From Actinomycetota bacterium (GTDB lineage: Bacteria > Actinomycetota > Thermoleophilia > Solirubrobacterales > Thermoleophilaceae), in NCBI GenBank assembly GCA_005885165.1, contig VAXR01000025.1, forward strand, positions 1 through 38,293: a stretch of DNA of 38,293 bases, given 5' to 3'. This document shows, piece after piece, positions 14,459 through 23,234 of this stretch (positions are counted from its first letter, which is position 1; the number at the start of each line of letters is the position of its first letter). A model generated the notes under the pieces. It made no database searches, was not told the DNA's origin, and saw only the letters and a program-made list of their open reading frames with translations. Made by a program: the position numbers and the translations under genes.

Positions 14459-16525
14459 ATGGAGGCGAGCGTCAAGCAGAAGCGCCGATGGCTGATCGAG
14501 TTCGGGCTCGTCAGCCTGGTGCCGGTCCTCCTGGTGGGGCTGTTCCTCGGGCAGGCGATCCGCTCGAGCATCTCCGGCAGCGTCGTTGACGCCGCGAGCG
14601 ACCGCGCGCAGGCGGTCGCCGATCTCGAGGTCCAGCGCGCGCTCGGGGCCCACCCGGACCCCGGTGGCGGCATCGCCCAGAGCCAGCAGGACGCGCTCGA
14701 CCGCTACTTCCAGGCCGCGCGGGCGCGCGGTGACGTCGCGCACGTGGTGCTGCGGAGCCGCGCGGGCACGATCGCCTACGCCGACAACCACTCCGTGATC
14801 GGCGATGGCAGCACGGCGCCGAGCGAGGCGCACGACGCGCTCGCCGGTGCGGTCGCCTCCCAGGTGACCGACTCGAACGGCGACGCCGGCGGCGCCGCCC
14901 GGGGCCGCGTGCTTCGGGTCTTCGCGCCGCTGCGGACGAAGCCCTCCGACCGCCCGAACGGCTCACTCGAGCTCTGGGTTCCCTACGAGCCGATCGCGGC
15001 GAGGATCACGAGCAGGACGCACGGGCTCTACTGGCTGCTCGGCGGCGGCCTGTTCTCGCTGTGGCTGCTGGTGGTCGGCGTGGTGGCCGGCGCGTCACAG
15101 CGCCTGCGCCGCCAGGCGGCCGAGAAGGAGGAGCAGGCGCTCTCCGACGGGCTCACCGGCCTTCCCAACCGCACGATGTTCCAGACGCTCATCGAGCGCG
15201 CGATGGCCGGCGTCGGCCGGCGCAAGGAGATGGGCGTGGTGATGCTGATGGACCTCGACCGCTTCAAGGACGTGAACGACACGCTCGGCCACCACAACGG
15301 CGACCTTCTGCTGCAGCGGATCGGCTCGCGCCTGCACAGCGTGCTCCGCGACGCCGAGACAGTGGCGCGGCTTGGCGGCGACGAGTTCGCGATCCTGCTT
15401 CCCGAGGTCCCCGACCGCCAGTCCGTCGTGCCGGTCGTGCGGCGGGTCCTGAAGGTGCTCGAAGAGCCGGTCGTGGTCGGCGGGCTCGCCCTGCAGTGCG
15501 AGGGATCGATCGGCATCGCGATCTTCCCCGAGCACGGGACGACGGTCGAGTCGGTCATGCGCGCCGCGGACGTCGCGATGTACATGGCGAAGGAGAACCG
15601 GTCGGGCTACGAGTTTTATGACGCGCGCCGCCACGAGCATCGCCACGACGCCGGCCGCCTCGCGCTGATCGGCGAGCTGCGCCGCGCGATGGACGAGACC
15701 GAGCTCGTCCTCTACTACCAGCCGAAGGTCGACCTCGAGACCGGGCTGGCGCAGGGCGTCGAGGCGCTGGCCCGCTGGCACCACCCCGAGCGCGGCCTCC
15801 TGTCGCCCGACGAGTTCATCCCGCTCGCCGAGCGCTCGAACCTGCTGCGCCCGATGACGCTCTATCTGCTCGACTCCGCGCTCAGGCAGTGCAACGCCTG
15901 GCGGGTATGCGGGCTCGAGGTGAGCGTGGCGGTGAACCTGTCGATGCAGAACCTGATCGACCTCCGCCTCCCGAACGACCTCGCTCGCCTGCTCACGAGC
16001 TGGCGGCTCCCGCCGGGCTCGCTCGAGCTCGAGATCACGGAGTCGACGATCATGGCCGACCACCGCCGCGCGATGACGATCCTCACTCGTCTGAACAAGA
16101 TGGGCGTAACGCTGACCGTCGACGACTTCGGCACCGGCTACTCGTCGCTCGCCTACCTCCAGAGCCTGCCGGTCTCATCGATCAAGATCGACAAGTCGTT
16201 CGTGCTCAGCATGGCCGAGGATCCCGGCAACGCCACGATCGTCCAGTCGACGATCGACCTGGGCCACAACCTCGGCCTACGCGTGGTCGCCGAGGGGGTC
16301 GAGAACGAGGAGACCTACAACAAGCTCGCCGCGCTCGGCTGCGACTACGCGCAGGGCTACTTCCTCAGCCGTCCGCTCTCACCTGACAAGGCAACCGCGT
16401 GGCTTGCGGCGTTCTCGGGGGTCAACGAGATCGAGGCCGAGCCCGTGCCTGAGCTGGAGGGCGCCGAGGACATCAACCTCGGCGAGTGGGTCCTGAAGAC
16501 CCCCACGGACGCGCCGACCGCGTAG
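14459..16525 (+). CDS. Membrane GGDEF-EAL protein (cyclic di-GMP turnover)
   Basis: A 688-residue bifunctional cyclic di-GMP protein. Transmembrane helices at about 12-32 and 190-212 flank an extracytoplasmic sensor domain of about 155 residues. The GGDEF domain has the intact signature at 306-310 and DLDRFKDVND, so diguanylate cyclase activity is plausible; the product-inhibition site RxxD is RxxE (R297-E300). The EAL domain has E435-A-L437 plus NLSMQN, LEITESTIM, VDDFGTGYSSL, IKIDKSF and AEGVEN, the full metal- and substrate-binding set of active phosphodiesterases. Start ATG 14459 lies 34 bp after the murein hydrolase, so they may be co-transcribed. The sensed signal is unknown. Confidence 0.93.
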   Translation: MEASVKQKRRWLIEFGLVSLVPVLLVGLFLGQAIRSSISGSVVDAASDRAQAVADLEVQRALGAHPDPGGGIAQSQQDALDRYFQAARARGDVAHVVLRSRAGTIAYADNHSVIGDGSTAPSEAHDALAGAVASQVTDSNGDAGGAARGRVLRVFAPLRTKPSDRPNGSLELWVPYEPIAARITSRTHGLYWLLGGGLFSLWLLVVGVVAGASQRLRRQAAEKEEQALSDGLTGLPNRTMFQTLIERAMAGVGRRKEMGVVMLMDLDRFKDVNDTLGHHNGDLLLQRIGSRLHSVLRDAETVARLGGDEFAILLPEVPDRQSVVPVVRRVLKVLEEPVVVGGLALQCEGSIGIAIFPEHGTTVESVMRAADVAMYMAKENRSGYEFYDARRHEHRHDAGRLALIGELRRAMDETELVLYYQPKVDLETGLAQGVEALARWHHPERGLLSPDEFIPLAERSNLLRPMTLYLLDSALRQCNAWRVCGLEVSVAVNLSMQNLIDLRLPNDLARLLTSWRLPPGSLELEITESTIMADHRRAMTILTRLNKMGVTLTVDDFGTGYSSLAYLQSLPVSSIKIDKSFVLSMAEDPGNATIVQSTIDLGHNLGLRVVAEGVENEETYNKLAALGCDYAQGYFLSRPLSPDKATAWLAAFSGVNEIEAEPVPELEGAEDINLGEWVLKTPTDAPTA

Positions 16526-16554
16526 AGCGCGATCGCATCCCGCTCCCGGCGGGG

Positions 16555-16590
16555 AGAGGAAACCGGGGGCATAGAGGAAACCTTTAGGTT
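16555..16590. repeat. Direct repeat AGAGGAAACC with small hairpin
   Basis: AGAGGAAACC occurs at 16555-16564 and 16573-16582. The second copy runs into an imperfect hairpin GGAAACCT-TT-AGGTTCC (16576-16592). It lies between the GGDEF-EAL stop and the glycosyltransferase start, so it may be a terminator remnant or regulator site. Confidence 0.3.
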
Positions 16591-16616
16591 CCCCGCTAGC
16601 CTGGGCGCCCGCAGAG

Positions 16617-18074
16617 ATGCGCGAAGCTGTCTCTACCACGGCGGAGACGCCGCTCGTCGCGCGTCCGCGGCCGCTTGCCGGTGTCCGCGGATGGCGGCTC
16701 ACGATCCCCCGCGCCGCGGTGGACCGGGAGGTCCTGCTCCGCGCTCTGGCGCTGTTCGCGCTGTGGGTCGAGGTGGGCCTGATGATCGGGCTCGTGCTGG
16801 TCGTGGCGCGCCGGCGCACCCCGCTCGCGCCCGTGATGAACCGCGGCGGCGAGCACGGCTGGCTGACCGGGCCGCTCCACGACATCGCGCCGTTCGTCCC
16901 GCAGCACGGCTTCGACCTAGCCGCGATCTTCAGCGGCACGCTCGCCGCCACCATCGTCTGCTACGTGGTGGTCGTGAGGCTCGCCCGGCGGATACCGCCG
17001 CGGGCCGGGCTCGGGGCGATCGGGCTGCTGCACATCCTCTTCCTGCTCGCCCCGGTCTTCATCCTCACCGACATCTTCAACTACATCGACTTCGCGCGGC
17101 TCGGGCTGCTGCATGGCATCAACCCGTACACCCACGGAGCGGCGGCGGCCCCGCACGATCCGGCTTTCCCGCTCACCACCTGGCACCACATGCCGACTCC
17201 CTACGGGCCGCTGTTCACCGTCGGGACCTACGCGCTCGTGCCGCTCGGCAACATCGGCGCCTACTGGGCCCTCAAGGTCCTGACGGTGGGGGCCAGCCTC
17301 GGCTGCCTGTGGCTCGTGTGGCGCTGCGCGCAAGCTCGCGGTTACGACCCGCTGCGCGCCGTGATGTTCGTGGGCCTCAACCCGCTGCTCCTCGTCTACG
17401 GGCTCGGCGGAGTGCACAACGACTTCTTCATGCTGCTTCCGGTCCTCGGGGCGATGCTGCTTGTGCTGCGCGGACGCGAGCTGCGTGCGGGCGTGGCCGC
17501 TGCCGTGGGCCCCGCCCTGAAGTTCTCAGCGGGAGTGTTCGCACCGTTCATCCTGCTCGGCTCGCGCCGCCGCGGCCCGCTGCTCGCGGGCGCACTCGTC
17601 AGCGGGGCGGTCCTGTTTGCGCTCGGCGCGGTGCTGTTCGGAACCAGCTACCGGGGGCTGCACGACCAGGCGTCGGTGATCGTCGGGCCGTACAGCGTGC
17701 CGAGCGAGATCGGCGCGCTCTTCGGGCTCGGGATCGGCCCCGGGCTACGGCTGATCACAGGCGTCTGCGTGGCGCTGATCCTCGCCCTTCTTGTCGTGCG
17801 CACCTGGCGCGGAGCCGACTGGGTGGCGGGCGCCGGCTGGGCGGGCGTGGTGCTGGCGGCCGGGCTGTTCCAGCCTATGCCGTGGTACGTGATGTGGGCA
17901 CTGCCGTTCGCCGCGCTGGCGCGGAGCCGGCCGCTGCGGGTGGCGACGTTCGCGCTCATGCTCGCGATGTTCATCAACTGCACCCCTCAGCAGAACCTGA
18001 TCCTCACGCACACGCTGCACCTGCACGGGATCGGCCCGCAGGCGGGCCGCGCAACCCGCGCGCTCCTTCGCTGA
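16617..18074 (+). CDS. GT-C polyprenyl-phosphate-dependent mannosyltransferase (MptA/MptB or GT87 type)
   Basis: A 485-residue integral membrane glycosyltransferase with about 11-13 hydrophobic helices. The first extracytoplasmic loop carries the acidic motif TDIFNYIDFARLGLLHGINP followed by YTHGA and TPYGPLF. This arrangement is typical of actinobacterial GT-C enzymes that use polyprenyl-phosphate mannose and elongate alpha-1,6-mannan cores of lipoglycans. Later GGVHNDFFMLLPVLGAM and FQPMPWYVMWALPFAAL also fit that group. The exact acceptor cannot be told. Start ATG 16617 follows GCAGAG. The short N-terminal tail before helix 1 is cytoplasmic. The next gene starts 41 bp later. Confidence 0.85.
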   Translation: MREAVSTTAETPLVARPRPLAGVRGWRLTIPRAAVDREVLLRALALFALWVEVGLMIGLVLVVARRRTPLAPVMNRGGEHGWLTGPLHDIAPFVPQHGFDLAAIFSGTLAATIVCYVVVVRLARRIPPRAGLGAIGLLHILFLLAPVFILTDIFNYIDFARLGLLHGINPYTHGAAAAPHDPAFPLTTWHHMPTPYGPLFTVGTYALVPLGNIGAYWALKVLTVGASLGCLWLVWRCAQARGYDPLRAVMFVGLNPLLLVYGLGGVHNDFFMLLPVLGAMLLVLRGRELRAGVAAAVGPALKFSAGVFAPFILLGSRRRGPLLAGALVSGAVLFALGAVLFGTSYRGLHDQASVIVGPYSVPSEIGALFGLGIGPGLRLITGVCVALILALLVVRTWRGADWVAGAGWAGVVLAAGLFQPMPWYVMWALPFAALARSRPLRVATFALMLAMFINCTPQQNLILTHTLHLHGIGPQAGRATRALLR

Positions 18075-18100
18075 GCGCAGGTCGCCTGTCGTCGACGAAG

Positions 18101-18106
18101 TAGGCT
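18101..18106 (+). promoter_or_regulatory. Possible -10 element for a leaderless mRNA
   Basis: TAGGCT (TAnnnT class) ends 9 nt before the ATG at 18116, which has no Shine-Dalgarno. This spacing would put the transcription start at or very near the start codon. No good -35 is seen. Confidence 0.25.
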
Positions 18107-18115
18107 CACCGCGCA

Positions 18116-19228
18116 ATGGCCGGGCGGATCGTCCTCTTCGGCGCGACGGGATACACAGGCCGCCTGACGGCGGAGGCGATGGTGCAGCGCGGCCTGCGCC
18201 CGGTGCTCGCGGCGCGCAACGTCGAGCGGCTGAGGACGATGGGCGACGAACTCGGGGGGCTCGAGATCGCGGTGGCCGACGTGTCGAGCCCGGACTCCGT
18301 GCAGTCGCTCGTGGAGCGAGGCGATGTGCTCCTCTCGACCGTCGGCCCGTTCGCCCGCTACGGCGAACCCGCGGCCGAGGCCTCGGTGCTCGCGGGCGCG
18401 CACTACCTCGACTCGACCGGCGAGCCTGCGTTCATCAGGCGGGTGTTCGAGGAGTACGGCCCGCGCGCCGAGTCCGCGGGCTGCGGCATGGTCACGGCGT
18501 TCGGGTACGACTGGGTGCCTGGCAACCTGGCGGGCGCGCTCGCGCTGCGGGAGGCCGGCGACGAGGCCACGCGCGTGGCGATCGGCTACTTCTTCACGGG
18601 CGACCCGGGGGGCGGGGCGAGCGGGGGCACGAGCGCCTCCTCCGCGGGCGCGATGCTCGAGCCGATGTTCGCGTGGCGCGACGGTGCGCTCCGGATCGAG
18701 CGCGGGGCGAAGCGGATCGCGAGCTTCGACGTCGGAGGGCGTCGCCGGCAGGGCATCTCGATCGGCGCGTCGGAGCACTTCGCTCTTCCGCGCCTGTATC
18801 CGTCGCTGCGGGACGTCGATGTCTATCTCGGCTGGTTCGGGCCGCTGTCGCGCCCGTTCCAGGCCATGTCCGCCGGAATGGCGGTCGCCACGCTGGTGCC
18901 GGGTGTCAAGGCGGGCTTCGAAGCGGTGGCCTCACGGTTGGTGAAGGGATCGACGGGCGGTCCGGACGCCGCGACAAGGGCGAAGAGCGGATCTCACATC
19001 GTCGCCGTGGCGTGCGACTCGAACGGGCGGCGGCTGGCGGAGGTCCGCGTGGCCGGCGCGAACGGCTACGACTTCACGGGCGCAATCCTCGCGTGGGGAG
19101 CCGAGACGGCGGCCGCCGGCGGGATGCGCGGGGCGGGCGCGCTCGGTCCGGCGGAGGCGTTCGGGCTCGACGAGCTCGAGGCAGGCTGCCGGGAGGCGGG
19201 GATCGAGCGGCTGCCGGCCGCCGGTTAG
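18116..19228 (+). CDS. Saccharopine dehydrogenase-like NAD(P)-binding reductase
   Basis: A 370-residue member of the saccharopine-dehydrogenase NADP-binding family, which includes actinobacterial trans-acting enoyl reductases and many proteins of unknown role. The nucleotide-binding site is IVLFGATGYTGRLTAEAMVQ at residues 5-24. LLSTVGPFARYGEPAAEASV and HYLDSTGEPAFIRRVF are family blocks of the first domain. The second domain is less conserved (GGTSASSAGAMLEP, GANGYDFTGAILAWGAE). The substrate is not predictable; lipid or polyketide reduction is a common role in the family. Its stop overlaps the stop of the minus-strand rpiA by a few bases. Confidence 0.85.
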   Translation: MAGRIVLFGATGYTGRLTAEAMVQRGLRPVLAARNVERLRTMGDELGGLEIAVADVSSPDSVQSLVERGDVLLSTVGPFARYGEPAAEASVLAGAHYLDSTGEPAFIRRVFEEYGPRAESAGCGMVTAFGYDWVPGNLAGALALREAGDEATRVAIGYFFTGDPGGGASGGTSASSAGAMLEPMFAWRDGALRIERGAKRIASFDVGGRRRQGISIGASEHFALPRLYPSLRDVDVYLGWFGPLSRPFQAMSAGMAVATLVPGVKAGFEAVASRLVKGSTGGPDAATRAKSGSHIVAVACDSNGRRLAEVRVAGANGYDFTGAILAWGAETAAAGGMRGAGALGPAEAFGLDELEAGCREAGIERLPAAG

Positions 19229-19923
19229 CCGCCTCCGCGGAGCAGGACGTCGACCTGGCCGTCGTCGCGGCCGAGCAGCGCCTCGTCGGCCAGGTCGAGG
19301 AAGAGCCCGTGCTCAACGACGCCGACGGTCGCCTTGATGGCCTCGCCGAGGCGGCGCAGGTCGCCCTCTGGGGGAACCCCGCAGTCGAGCAGGTGGTGGC
19401 CCTCGTCGGTCACGACCGGCGAGCCGTCGTCCTCGCTGCGTAGATCGGCGCCGGCCACCAGCTCGAGGAGGCGCCGCTGCGTGTCGGGCCAGGCGAACCG
19501 GACCACCTCCACGGGCAGCTTGAAGCCCGATCCCAGCCGGTCGACCCGCTTGCGGGCTTCCGCGACCACCAGGAACCGGTCGGCCGCGGACACGACGAGC
19601 TTCTCCCGCAGCAGCGCGGCGCCGCCGCCCTTGATGAGGCCGAGATCTGGCTCGACCTCGTCGGCGCCGTCGATCGCGAGGTCGAGCCGCGTGCGCCCGT
19701 CGAGCTCGACGGGCTCGATGCCGACCCGCCGGCCGAGCTCAGCCGTCCGGTCCGACGCGAACGCCGCGCGGAGCCGTGGACGGCCGGACGGGATCTCGCC
19801 GATTAGCTCCATCAACCGCCACACGGCGCGTCCCGAGCCGAGGCCGAGCGTCATCCCGTCCTCGATGCGATCGAGGGCGGCGGCCGCGGCCGCCTCGCGC
19901 GCTGGGTCCGCGGCCTCGCCCAT
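19225..19923 (-). CDS. rpiA: Ribose-5-phosphate isomerase A
   Basis: Interconverts ribose 5-phosphate and ribulose 5-phosphate in the pentose phosphate pathway. At 232 residues from ATG 19923 it has the usual RpiA length. The phosphate loop is TLGLGSGRAVWRLMELIGE. The active-site block DLAIDGADEVEPDLGLIKGG is followed by GAALLREKLV, with the expected acidic pair and lysine. KLPVEVVRFAW and the C-terminal VEHGLFLDLADEALLG complete the signature. The frame stays open upstream to 20154, but that stretch is arginine-rich shadow. It is divergent from the esterase gene, about 60-70 bp between starts. Confidence 0.93.
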   Translation of the reverse strand: MGEAADPAREAAAAAALDRIEDGMTLGLGSGRAVWRLMELIGEIPSGRPRLRAAFASDRTAELGRRVGIEPVELDGRTRLDLAIDGADEVEPDLGLIKGGGAALLREKLVVSAADRFLVVAEARKRVDRLGSGFKLPVEVVRFAWPDTQRRLLELVAGADLRSEDDGSPVVTDEGHHLLDCGVPPEGDLRRLGEAIKATVGVVEHGLFLDLADEALLGRDDGQVDVLLRGGG

Positions 19924-19994
19924 CGCGCGCAGGATGTCAGGCTTCGCGCGGTGACGACCGGGACCGGCAGGCCGCGCGCCGGGTGGCCGAAGCC

Positions 19995-20645
19995 GTGACG
20001 AACGGACCGGCGGCCCTCGAGCACGTCGTGCGGCCGGGCGCCGGCGAGCCCGAGGGTGCGCTCGTGATGCTGCACGGCCGCGGCACGGATCAGTACGACC
20101 TCGAGCCGCTGATCGGCGTGCTCGATCCGCGGCGGCGCCTGGTGGGGGTGACACCGCGCGCCCCGCTCACCCTCCCGCCGGGCGGCGCTCACTGGTACAT
20201 CTCGCGGGGCGTCGGGTTCCCCGACCCGGACACGTTTCGCTCGACGCTTGCCGTCACGTCCGGCTGGCTCGACGCGTTCCTCGCGGAGCACGGGCTGTCG
20301 CACGACCGGCTGATCCTCGGCGGGTTCTCGCAGGGGACCGTGATGTCGTACGCGCTGGGTCTCGGGGCCAGGCGCCCCCGGCCGGCCGCCATCGTCGCGT
20401 TGAGCGGCTTCATCCCCACGGTCGAGGGCTTCTCGCTCGACCTCGACGGACTCGACGGCTATCCCGTCGCCATCGGCCACGGCACCCACGACCCGGTGAT
20501 CGGGGTGGAGTGGGGGAGGCAGGCGCGGGACCTGCTCGAGGGCGCGGGCGCCGCCGTGAGGTACGACGAGTACCCGACGGCGCACGGCGTTGACCCGCGT
20601 CACCTGGCGGAGCTCGCCGGCTGGGTCGAGTCGGTTCTCCCGTAA
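19995..20645 (+). CDS. Phospholipase/carboxylesterase-type alpha/beta hydrolase
   Basis: A 216-residue cytoplasmic serine hydrolase of the Abhydrolase_2 family (carboxylesterase/phospholipase, YpfH-like). It has the oxyanion motif VMLHGRGTDQYDLEPL, nucleophile serine in GGFSQGTVMS, acid in HGTHDPVIG and histidine in PTAHGVDPR. The catalytic triad is complete. GTG 19995 is taken as start; GTG 19983 is also possible. No signal peptide is present. The following gene begins 28 bp later with its own strong ribosome-binding site, so they probably share a transcript. The natural ester substrate is unknown. Confidence 0.88.
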   Translation: MTNGPAALEHVVRPGAGEPEGALVMLHGRGTDQYDLEPLIGVLDPRRRLVGVTPRAPLTLPPGGAHWYISRGVGFPDPDTFRSTLAVTSGWLDAFLAEHGLSHDRLILGGFSQGTVMSYALGLGARRPRPAAIVALSGFIPTVEGFSLDLDGLDGYPVAIGHGTHDPVIGVEWGRQARDLLEGAGAAVRYDEYPTAHGVDPRHLAELAGWVESVLP

Positions 20646-20673
20646 CCTGCGGCGCCCCGAAGAGAGGAGCCCG

Positions 20674-21240
20674 ATGGCCCGCCTGCCCTACGCGGACCCC
20701 GAAGCGCTTCCGGAGCGGGTGCGCGAGACACTCGAAGCGCTGCCGCCGCTGAACGTCTTCCGCATGGTCGCGAACGCCGAGACGGCGTTCCGCCCCTGGC
20801 TCGCGCTCGGCGGCGCACTCCTCTCGTCGCTCGAGCTCGATCCACGCCTGCGCGAGCTGGCGATCCTGCGTGTCGGCCGTCTCGAGCGGGCGGAGTACGA
20901 GTGGGTGCAGCACGTGCCGATCGCGCGCGCGGTCGGGGCGAGCGACGAGGAGATCGCGGCGATCGAGCGCGGCGACCTCGACGACGGCGCGCTCGACGAG
21001 CAGACCCGCGCCGTTCTCGCGTTCACGACCGAGGCGGTGCAGGAGGTGCGCGCTTCGGACGGGGCGCTGTCCGCGCTGCTCGACCATGGCCTCTCGCCCC
21101 GCGAGGTCGTCGAGCTGCTCCTCGTGATCTCCTACTACATGGGCGTGGCGCGCATCGCGGAGACTGCCGGGATCGAGCTGGACGCGCCGCTCGGGGACGA
21201 CGTCGCGGCCTCGGCGCTGCGCGGCCCGCCCGAGAAGTAG
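20674..21240 (+). CDS. Carboxymuconolactone decarboxylase-family protein
   Basis: A 188-residue helical protein of the CMD/AhpD superfamily. ATG 20674 follows a strong AGAGAGGAG ribosome-binding site. The core reads LRELAILRVGRLERAEYEWVQHVPIARAVG, with Glu-x-x-Trp-x-x-His in place of the CxxC pair of AhpD-type peroxidases. A redox disulfide role is therefore unlikely; decarboxylase, hydrolase or unknown activity is more plausible. The second half has ELLLVISYYMGVARIAETAGIELD, also typical of the family. It may be co-transcribed with the upstream esterase. Confidence 0.88.
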   Translation: MARLPYADPEALPERVRETLEALPPLNVFRMVANAETAFRPWLALGGALLSSLELDPRLRELAILRVGRLERAEYEWVQHVPIARAVGASDEEIAAIERGDLDDGALDEQTRAVLAFTTEAVQEVRASDGALSALLDHGLSPREVVELLLVISYYMGVARIAETAGIELDAPLGDDVAASALRGPPEK

Positions 21241-21280
21241 GCGTTTCCCGCGGCCGCCCGCGGGGAACGACAGTCGCACC

Positions 21281-21287
21281 GGAGGGG
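21281..21287 (+). promoter_or_regulatory. Ribosome-binding site that fixes the CocE-type gene start
   Basis: GGAGGGG lies 6 nt before GTG 21294. It distinguishes this start from the longer open frame that runs upstream through the previous gene. Confidence 0.6.
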
Positions 21288-21293
21288 CCGGAG

Positions 21294-23234
21294 GTGCGTC
21301 AACGTAAACGGACTCGGTGGGCGGCAACGGCCGCCGCGCTCTGCATCGCCGTGTCGGGCACGGCCCTGGCGCCGAGCCCGGCGGCCGCTGCCGGGGCCGG
21401 TCTGCCTTATGGCGTGAGCCAGCCCGTGCAGCACGCGGTCCGGATGTCGGACGGCACTCGCCTCGCCGTCGACGTCTACTACCCGACGAACCTCCGCACC
21501 GGCGCCCCGGCGAGCGGCCGCTTCCCGGTGCTGCTCTCGATGACGCCCTACGGCAAGCGCTCGAGCGTGACGACGCAGGCGACCGGCGGCTCGACCTACG
21601 GGGGCGACGGCTTCTATCCGTGGCTCGTCCGCCACGGGTACGTCGACGTCGTGGCGGACGTCCGCGGCACGGGCTCCTCGGACGGCGACTTCCAGCTCTT
21701 CGGCCCGCGCGAGCTGCGCGACGGTGTCGAGCTCGTGAGGTGGGCGGCGCGCCTTCGGCGCTCGACGGGCCGCGTAGGAATGGCCGGATCGTCATACGTC
21801 GGCCTGAACCAGATCTACACGGCCGGGCTGATCGGCAGGCACTCCCCGCTGCGCGCGATCGCGCCAGAGGCGGCGGGCATCGACCTCTACCGCGACCTGG
21901 CGTTCGGCGGCGGGATACCGAACGTCGAGTTCGCGGCGGTCTGGGACACGCTGCGGACCACGATGACGCTCGCCGCGCCCGACGAGCCGGCGGCCGATCC
22001 GAGCGCGCTGGTCCGCCACCCCGCGACGCGGGCGCAGCGCCTCGCCCAGCTCGACGCGACGATGGACGCCGAGGTGGACACCGGCGGCCCGCGCGCGTTC
22101 GACGGGCCATTCTGGGAGCAGCGCGCGCCGCGTAACTTCCTCGCCGGCGTGGTCCGCGACAGCGTGCCTGCGCTGCTCGTGAGCGGGTGGAACGACGTCT
22201 ACCAGCGGGGCGTGGTGCTCGACTACGCGGCGCTCCAGAATCTCTACGCGCGCGCGCACGGCCGGCGCGGCGGGCACGTGGCGGCGCCCTTCGGCCCGAT
22301 GCTGGCCGGCGAACGGCCGACCGCCCGCTACCAGGCGGTTATCGGGCCCGCCTACCACAACGCAGTCGTGCTCGGCCGCCCGCTGCAGAACCTCCTGCTC
22401 CGCTGGTTCGACACCTGGCTCAAGGGCAGGCGGCCCGGGATGGCGAGCACGCGCTCGCCGCTGCACGCCTACGAGCTAGGCGCCGGGCGCTGGGTCGACG
22501 CCGGCCGCTACCCGTTCGCGAGCGCCCGCGTCCGCCGCCTCTGGCTCGCCGGGGGCAGGACCGGCACCGCCGCTTCGTTGAACGACGGCTCGCTCGCGGC
22601 GACGGCCCCGCGTGGCTCGGGATCGGACCGCATCGCCTGGTCCGACGCCACGAGCCCGTGCAGCAACCAGGCCGACCAGTGGAACACGGGATTCGTGGGC
22701 TACGTGACGGCCCTCGCGGGCCTGCCGAACACCCCATGCGCGAAGGACGACCGGACGACGCAGGCGAACGCGCTCACCTACACGACGCCCCCGATGCGCC
22801 GCGCGGTGACCGTGGCCGGGCCGATCGACCCCGGAGGGGCCTCGCGGCCGCTCACCACCGGCGCGCTGCTCGCGTCCAACCGTGCGGTCGACCGGGCGAT
22901 GAGCTGGCGGCTGCCCGGCGGCACAGTGCTCCCGTATCACCCGTACACGCGGGCGGCCGCGCGGCCCCTGCAACCGGGCGCGGCGACGCCGGTCGAGGTG
23001 GAGGTCTATGCGACGCTCGCCAGGATCGCGGCGGGGCACCGGCTGCGCGTGACTGTCGCCACAGCGGCCACGCATCTGCATCCCTCGCCCGCCCAGCTCG
23101 CCGGGCTCGTGGGCGCCGTCTACGAGCTCCAGCGCGGCGGCCCGAGCGGCTCCTACGTCGACATCCCGATGACGGGTCCGGGCTCACTCCGGAAGAGCCC
23201 ACTCGTGTGGAGCGACTGTGGGGGCGGGTGTTGA
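21294..23234 (+). CDS. Secreted CocE/NonD-type serine hydrolase (X-Pro dipeptidyl-peptidase family)
   Basis: A 646-residue exported hydrolase. A basic start (RQRKRTR) and hydrophobic core to about residue 35 (ending PAAAAGAG) form a signal peptide. The alpha/beta-hydrolase domain of family S15 has VRMSDGTRLAVDVYYP, LLSMTPYGKR, VVADVRGTGSSDGDF and the nucleophile S167 in GMAGSSYVGLNQ. Trp-rich VSGWNDVYQRG holds the expected acid, and YHNAVVLGRPLQNLLLRWFD the histidine region. The C-terminal jelly-roll domain typical of CocE and PepX follows (VTVAGPIDPGG onward). Substrates in the family include esters and Xaa-Pro peptides. The lipase gene starts inside its last codons. Confidence 0.9.
   Translation: MRQRKRTRWAATAAALCIAVSGTALAPSPAAAAGAGLPYGVSQPVQHAVRMSDGTRLAVDVYYPTNLRTGAPASGRFPVLLSMTPYGKRSSVTTQATGGSTYGGDGFYPWLVRHGYVDVVADVRGTGSSDGDFQLFGPRELRDGVELVRWAARLRRSTGRVGMAGSSYVGLNQIYTAGLIGRHSPLRAIAPEAAGIDLYRDLAFGGGIPNVEFAAVWDTLRTTMTLAAPDEPAADPSALVRHPATRAQRLAQLDATMDAEVDTGGPRAFDGPFWEQRAPRNFLAGVVRDSVPALLVSGWNDVYQRGVVLDYAALQNLYARAHGRRGGHVAAPFGPMLAGERPTARYQAVIGPAYHNAVVLGRPLQNLLLRWFDTWLKGRRPGMASTRSPLHAYELGAGRWVDAGRYPFASARVRRLWLAGGRTGTAASLNDGSLAATAPRGSGSDRIAWSDATSPCSNQADQWNTGFVGYVTALAGLPNTPCAKDDRTTQANALTYTTPPMRRAVTVAGPIDPGGASRPLTTGALLASNRAVDRAMSWRLPGGTVLPYHPYTRAAARPLQPGAATPVEVEVYATLARIAAGHRLRVTVATAATHLHPSPAQLAGLVGAVYELQRGGPSGSYVDIPMTGPGSLRKSPLVWSDCGGGC

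Noticed and set aside
19924..20154. N-terminal extension of rpiA to 20154
   Set aside because: The extra 77 residues are Arg/Pro/Ala-rich and overlap the start of the divergent esterase; ATG 19923 gives the normal RpiA length.
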